14,699 nucleotides of DNA from an uncultured Coriobacteriia bacterium (lineage in GTDB: Bacteria; Actinomycetota; Coriobacteriia; Coriobacteriales; QAMH01), in NCBI GenBank assembly GCA_902493755.1, contig CABURF010000008.1:1-14699 (forward strand), in the 5' to 3' direction. A model generated the notes under the pieces. That model did no database searches and was not told the DNA's origin. It was given only the letters and a program-made list of their open reading frames with translations. Below are positions 13,086 through 14,699 of the stretch, piece by piece. Within the stretch, counting starts at the first letter, position 1. The number at the start of each line of letters is the position of its first letter. The position numbers and the translations under genes are program-made.

Positions 13086-13195
13086 TGCATCTTTATGCAC
13101 GAACTGGCCGAGCGTCACAGCGGCGCTTGGTCAGGCCCGCATTCGGGCAATGAGGCGCGTACATATATGTAAGCAGTCCTGCGCCATAGCGGGAC
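13085..13195 (+). promoter_or_regulatory. Highly structured rpsR-rplI intercistronic region (four successive hairpins)
   Basis: Four stems follow one another. GTGCAT/ATGCAC (13085-13090, 13095-13100) has a CTTT loop. An 11-bp stem joins 13104-13114 to 13124-13134, with two G-T pairs. GCCCG/CGGGC (13135-13139, 13144-13148) has a CATT loop. GTCCTGC/GCGGGAC (13176-13182, 13189-13195) has one G-T pair. An alternative stem GGCGCG/TGCGCC (13154-13159, 13180-13185) would exclude the last one, and ACATATATGT (13161-13170) is palindromic. The region ends six bases before the GAAGG ribosome binding site of rplI. No T-run follows any stem, so a simple terminator is unlikely. A translational leader for L9, an attenuator or a processing element is possible. 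I know no established family it matches. Confidence 0.55.
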
Positions 13196-13213
13196 ATAGA
13201 GAAGGTTAGAAAC

Positions 13214-13777
13214 ATGAAAGTTATTCTGCTGAAGGAACTCAAGGGCCGTGGTGGCGAGGGCGACGTCGTGGATGTTGCTCAGGGTTACGCGGTGAACTAC
13301 CTGCTTCCGCAGGGCATCGCAATTGAGGCTACCAAAGGCGAGCTCAAGCAGCTCGAGCAGCGTCGTCACAATATCGAGAAGCGCGAGCTTGCTCGTACCA
13401 CTGACGCAAACGTGCTCAAGAACGCCCTCGATGGCAAGACCGTCAAGGTTTACGCTCGCGTTGGCGAAGAGGGCCAGCTCTTCGGCTCCATCACGACCGC
13501 CATGCTTGCCGAGGCCATTCTCGAGCAGCTCGGCGTTACGGTTGATCGCAAGAAGATCGACCTGGGCAAGGCCATCAAGACGGCTGGCAAGCACGAGTTC
13601 ACCGTTTCGGTGTACCGTGACATCAAGGCCACGCTTGAGGTCAATGTCGTAAGCGACGACGACTCGATCGAGATCGTCGAGACGGAAGAGACCGTCGTCG
13701 AAGACGCCGAGGGAGAGATCGTCGAGGAGACCGAGGCCGTTGCCGAGGACGCCGAGGACGCCGAGGACGCCGAGTAA
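13214..13777 (+). CDS. rplI: 50S ribosomal protein L9 with acidic C-terminal extension
   Basis: The 187-residue protein begins MKVILLKELKGRGGEGDVVDV and contains GYAVNYLLPQGIAIEAT, the N-terminal L9 rRNA-binding domain (1-50). A long charged connecting helix (about 41-75) and a C-terminal domain follow, ending near residue 146 (YRDIKATLEVNVV). Bacterial L9 is normally about 148-150 residues. Here a further 41 residues (147-187) contain no Lys or Arg and are dominated by Glu and Asp, ending in AEDAEDAEDAE. The tail is encoded partly by a 9-base tandem repeat. L9 sits at the base of the L1 stalk and helps keep reading frame. GAAGG at 13201-13205 precedes ATG 13214. Confidence 0.96.
   Translation: MKVILLKELKGRGGEGDVVDVAQGYAVNYLLPQGIAIEATKGELKQLEQRRHNIEKRELARTTDANVLKNALDGKTVKVYARVGEEGQLFGSITTAMLAEAILEQLGVTVDRKKIDLGKAIKTAGKHEFTVSVYRDIKATLEVNVVSDDDSIEIVETEETVVEDAEGEIVEETEAVAEDAEDAEDAE
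13742..13774 (+). repeat. 9-base tandem repeat (GCCGAGGAC) at the 3' end of rplI
   Basis: GCCGAGGAC is repeated at 13742, 13751 and 13760, with a partial copy GCCGAG at 13769-13774 just before the TAA stop. Each unit encodes Ala-Glu-Asp. Because the unit is three codons, slippage would change the length of the acidic tail without shifting the frame. Confidence 0.95.
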
Positions 13778-13800
13778 TCTCACGCGGCACAAGTTTCACG

Positions 13801-13834
13801 CGAAGGGCGGGTCACGGGCTCGCCCTTTGTTTTT
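13801..13834 (+). terminator. Intrinsic terminator of the ribosomal operon
   Basis: CGAAGGGCGGG (13801-13811) pairs with CTCGCCCTTTG (13819-13829) through 11 pairs, two of them G-T, with a 7-base loop, followed by five T (13830-13834). It lies 24 bases after the rplI stop and separates it from the HAD gene. Confidence 0.88.
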
Positions 13835-13864
13835 CGAGTGAGGCAACGAGTGGAAAGGCATAGC

Positions 13865-14557
13865 ATGCGGGTCGGGACACAAGACGTTGATGCCATCATC
13901 TTCGATTTCGATGGCACGCTTGCAGACTCCATGTGGGTCTGGGATGAGGTCGACCGCATGTTTCTTGCCAAGCGCGGCATCCCCTTTACCGATGAGTTCG
14001 GCGAGATGATCGCCGTACTCGGTTTCGAGCTTGGGGCAGATTTCGCCATCGAGCATTTCGGGCTCGACGAGCAACCCGAGGATATCATCGAGGAGTGGAA
14101 GTCCGCGGCCGAGGAAGGCTATGCAACTCAGGTCATGCTCAAGCCCGGCGCATTCGAGTATTTGCAGCGCTGCAAGGAAGCTGGCATGCCCCTGGCCATC
14201 GCGACTTCCCTGCAGCGTCATTTGCTCGAGCCGGCGCTTACAAACAATGACGTGCTCGATCTGTTCGATGCCATCTGCGTATGCGATGAGCTGCAATGTG
14301 GGGGCAAATCCAATCCGGTCGTTTATCTTGAGGCGGCACGCCAGCTGGGTGTTCCCGCCGAGCGTTGCGCTATCTTCGAAGATGTTGTCACGGCTGCCAA
14401 GTCTGCCAAGGAGACGGGTGCTTACGTCGTCGGTGTCTACGATGAGCACAAGCAGCAGGCTACCGACGAGCTCAGGAAGACAGTCGATCGCTTCATCATG
14501 GACTATGCGGAGCTCCTCGACGAGACATCACAATCCTCGCGTCATCAAGGCGAGTAA
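13865..14557 (+). CDS. HAD-superfamily hydrolase, subfamily IA (phosphatase/phosphoglucomutase-like)
   Basis: The 230-residue protein has HAD motif I IIFDFDGTLADS with nucleophile D14 and acid/base D16. Motif II is IATS (T114), motif III is K148 in GGKSNP, and motif IV is FED (E172, D173). The helical cap lies between about residues 20 and 90, as in C1-cap proteins such as beta-phosphoglucomutase and phosphoglycolate phosphatase. After motif III the usual KPxPDxY reads KSNPVVY, a mild departure. The substrate cannot be told from sequence; small sugar phosphates or nucleotides are usual. GGAAAGG at 13852-13858 sets ATG 13865; an in-frame GTG at 13838 would start almost on the terminator T-run and has no good binding site. 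Confidence 0.88.
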   Translation: MRVGTQDVDAIIFDFDGTLADSMWVWDEVDRMFLAKRGIPFTDEFGEMIAVLGFELGADFAIEHFGLDEQPEDIIEEWKSAAEEGYATQVMLKPGAFEYLQRCKEAGMPLAIATSLQRHLLEPALTNNDVLDLFDAICVCDELQCGGKSNPVVYLEAARQLGVPAERCAIFEDVVTAAKSAKETGAYVVGVYDEHKQQATDELRKTVDRFIMDYAELLDETSQSSRHQGE

Positions 14558-14578
14558 GGCGAGAGACGAGGACGGGTC

Positions 14579-14699
14579 ATGAAGGGTGCGCATAGCGTCA
14601 AACGGGCAGACAAGCCCAAGTCGGCCCGCAAAGGGCGGGGCAAGCTCGTCGCTATTGTCATCTGCGTCATCCTCGTGCTCGCACTTGCGGGTGGCGCCA
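14579..14699 (+). CDS. N terminus of a secreted or membrane protein (partial)
   Basis: The frame starts at ATG 14579, 21 bases after the HAD stop, and is cut by the window edge after 40 codons. A basic stretch of about 24 residues (KRADKPKSARKGRGK) precedes a hydrophobic run (LVAIVICVILVLALAGG). This is an uncleaved anchor or a signal peptide with a long positive n-region. GAGGACG at 14568-14574 can act as a ribosome binding site. The mature domain is out of view, so no family can be named. Close spacing suggests co-transcription with the HAD gene. Confidence 0.7.
   Translation, partial: MKGAHSVKRADKPKSARKGRGKLVAIVICVILVLALAGGA

Noticed and set aside
13161..13170. ACATATATGT as a -10 box of a separate rplI promoter
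   Set aside because: The match is poor and no -35 box is present at a proper distance; the palindrome fits the structured leader better.
1..14699. CRISPR array, tRNA or rRNA genes, insertion sequence or prophage
   Set aside because: No regularly spaced repeats, cloverleaf, transposase motif or phage gene was found on either strand; the genes are a normal mix of core functions.

Overview
All 13 intact genes and the two partial edge genes lie on the + strand. The DNA is GC-rich by eye, with strong GC bias at third codon positions. Gene content suggests an anaerobic actinobacterium, most likely of the class Coriobacteriia. Points in favour are a flavodiiron protein fused to rubredoxin (an O2/NO-scavenging enzyme of anaerobes), the order rpsF-ssb-rpsR-rplI, a LytTR two-component system, and GGGAC/GTCCC palindromic repeats of a kind I associate with that class. 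The assignment is inference; no rRNA or other marker is present.

Layout. Positions 1-268 hold the 3' end of an unrecognised gene. A candidate promoter (255-283) then drives a class-B flavodiiron protein with a C-terminal rubredoxin (321-1880). Next come two small genes for envelope- or stress-type proteins, a YtxH-like membrane-anchored protein and a PRC-barrel protein, both ending in Ala-rich helical tails. RNase R follows with only 9 bases between. A perfect 25-bp inverted repeat of REP type (5241-5303) separates RNase R from a three-gene unit: a GT-A-fold glycosyltransferase, a LytS-type histidine kinase and a LytR-type response regulator. This unit ends in a strong intrinsic terminator (8887-8923).

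The purine genes purM and purN follow as a coupled pair. A 141-base gap with repeats leads to a secreted M23-like protein with a C-terminal membrane anchor; it keeps the metal ligands of the family but lacks one catalytic histidine. The ribosomal block comes next: rpsF (S6), ssb, rpsR (S18), a strikingly structured 128-base intercistronic region, then rplI (L9) with an unusual acidic tail, closed by an intrinsic terminator (13801-13834). The window ends with a HAD-family hydrolase and the start of a membrane or secreted protein.

Most of this is ordinary core genome. The most interesting material is between genes. Four palindromes share the core TGRGACA...TGTCYCA with matched changes in the two arms, which points to one dispersed repeat family partly used as terminators. 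The rpsF and rplI leaders carry RNA structures that may be ribosomal-protein autoregulation sites. At protein level the M23 homologue with a lost catalytic residue and the glycosyltransferase/LytTR unit deserve a second look. I found no CRISPR array, tRNA, rRNA, insertion sequence or convincing minus-strand gene. The longest stretch without a gene is 190 bases (5231-5420).
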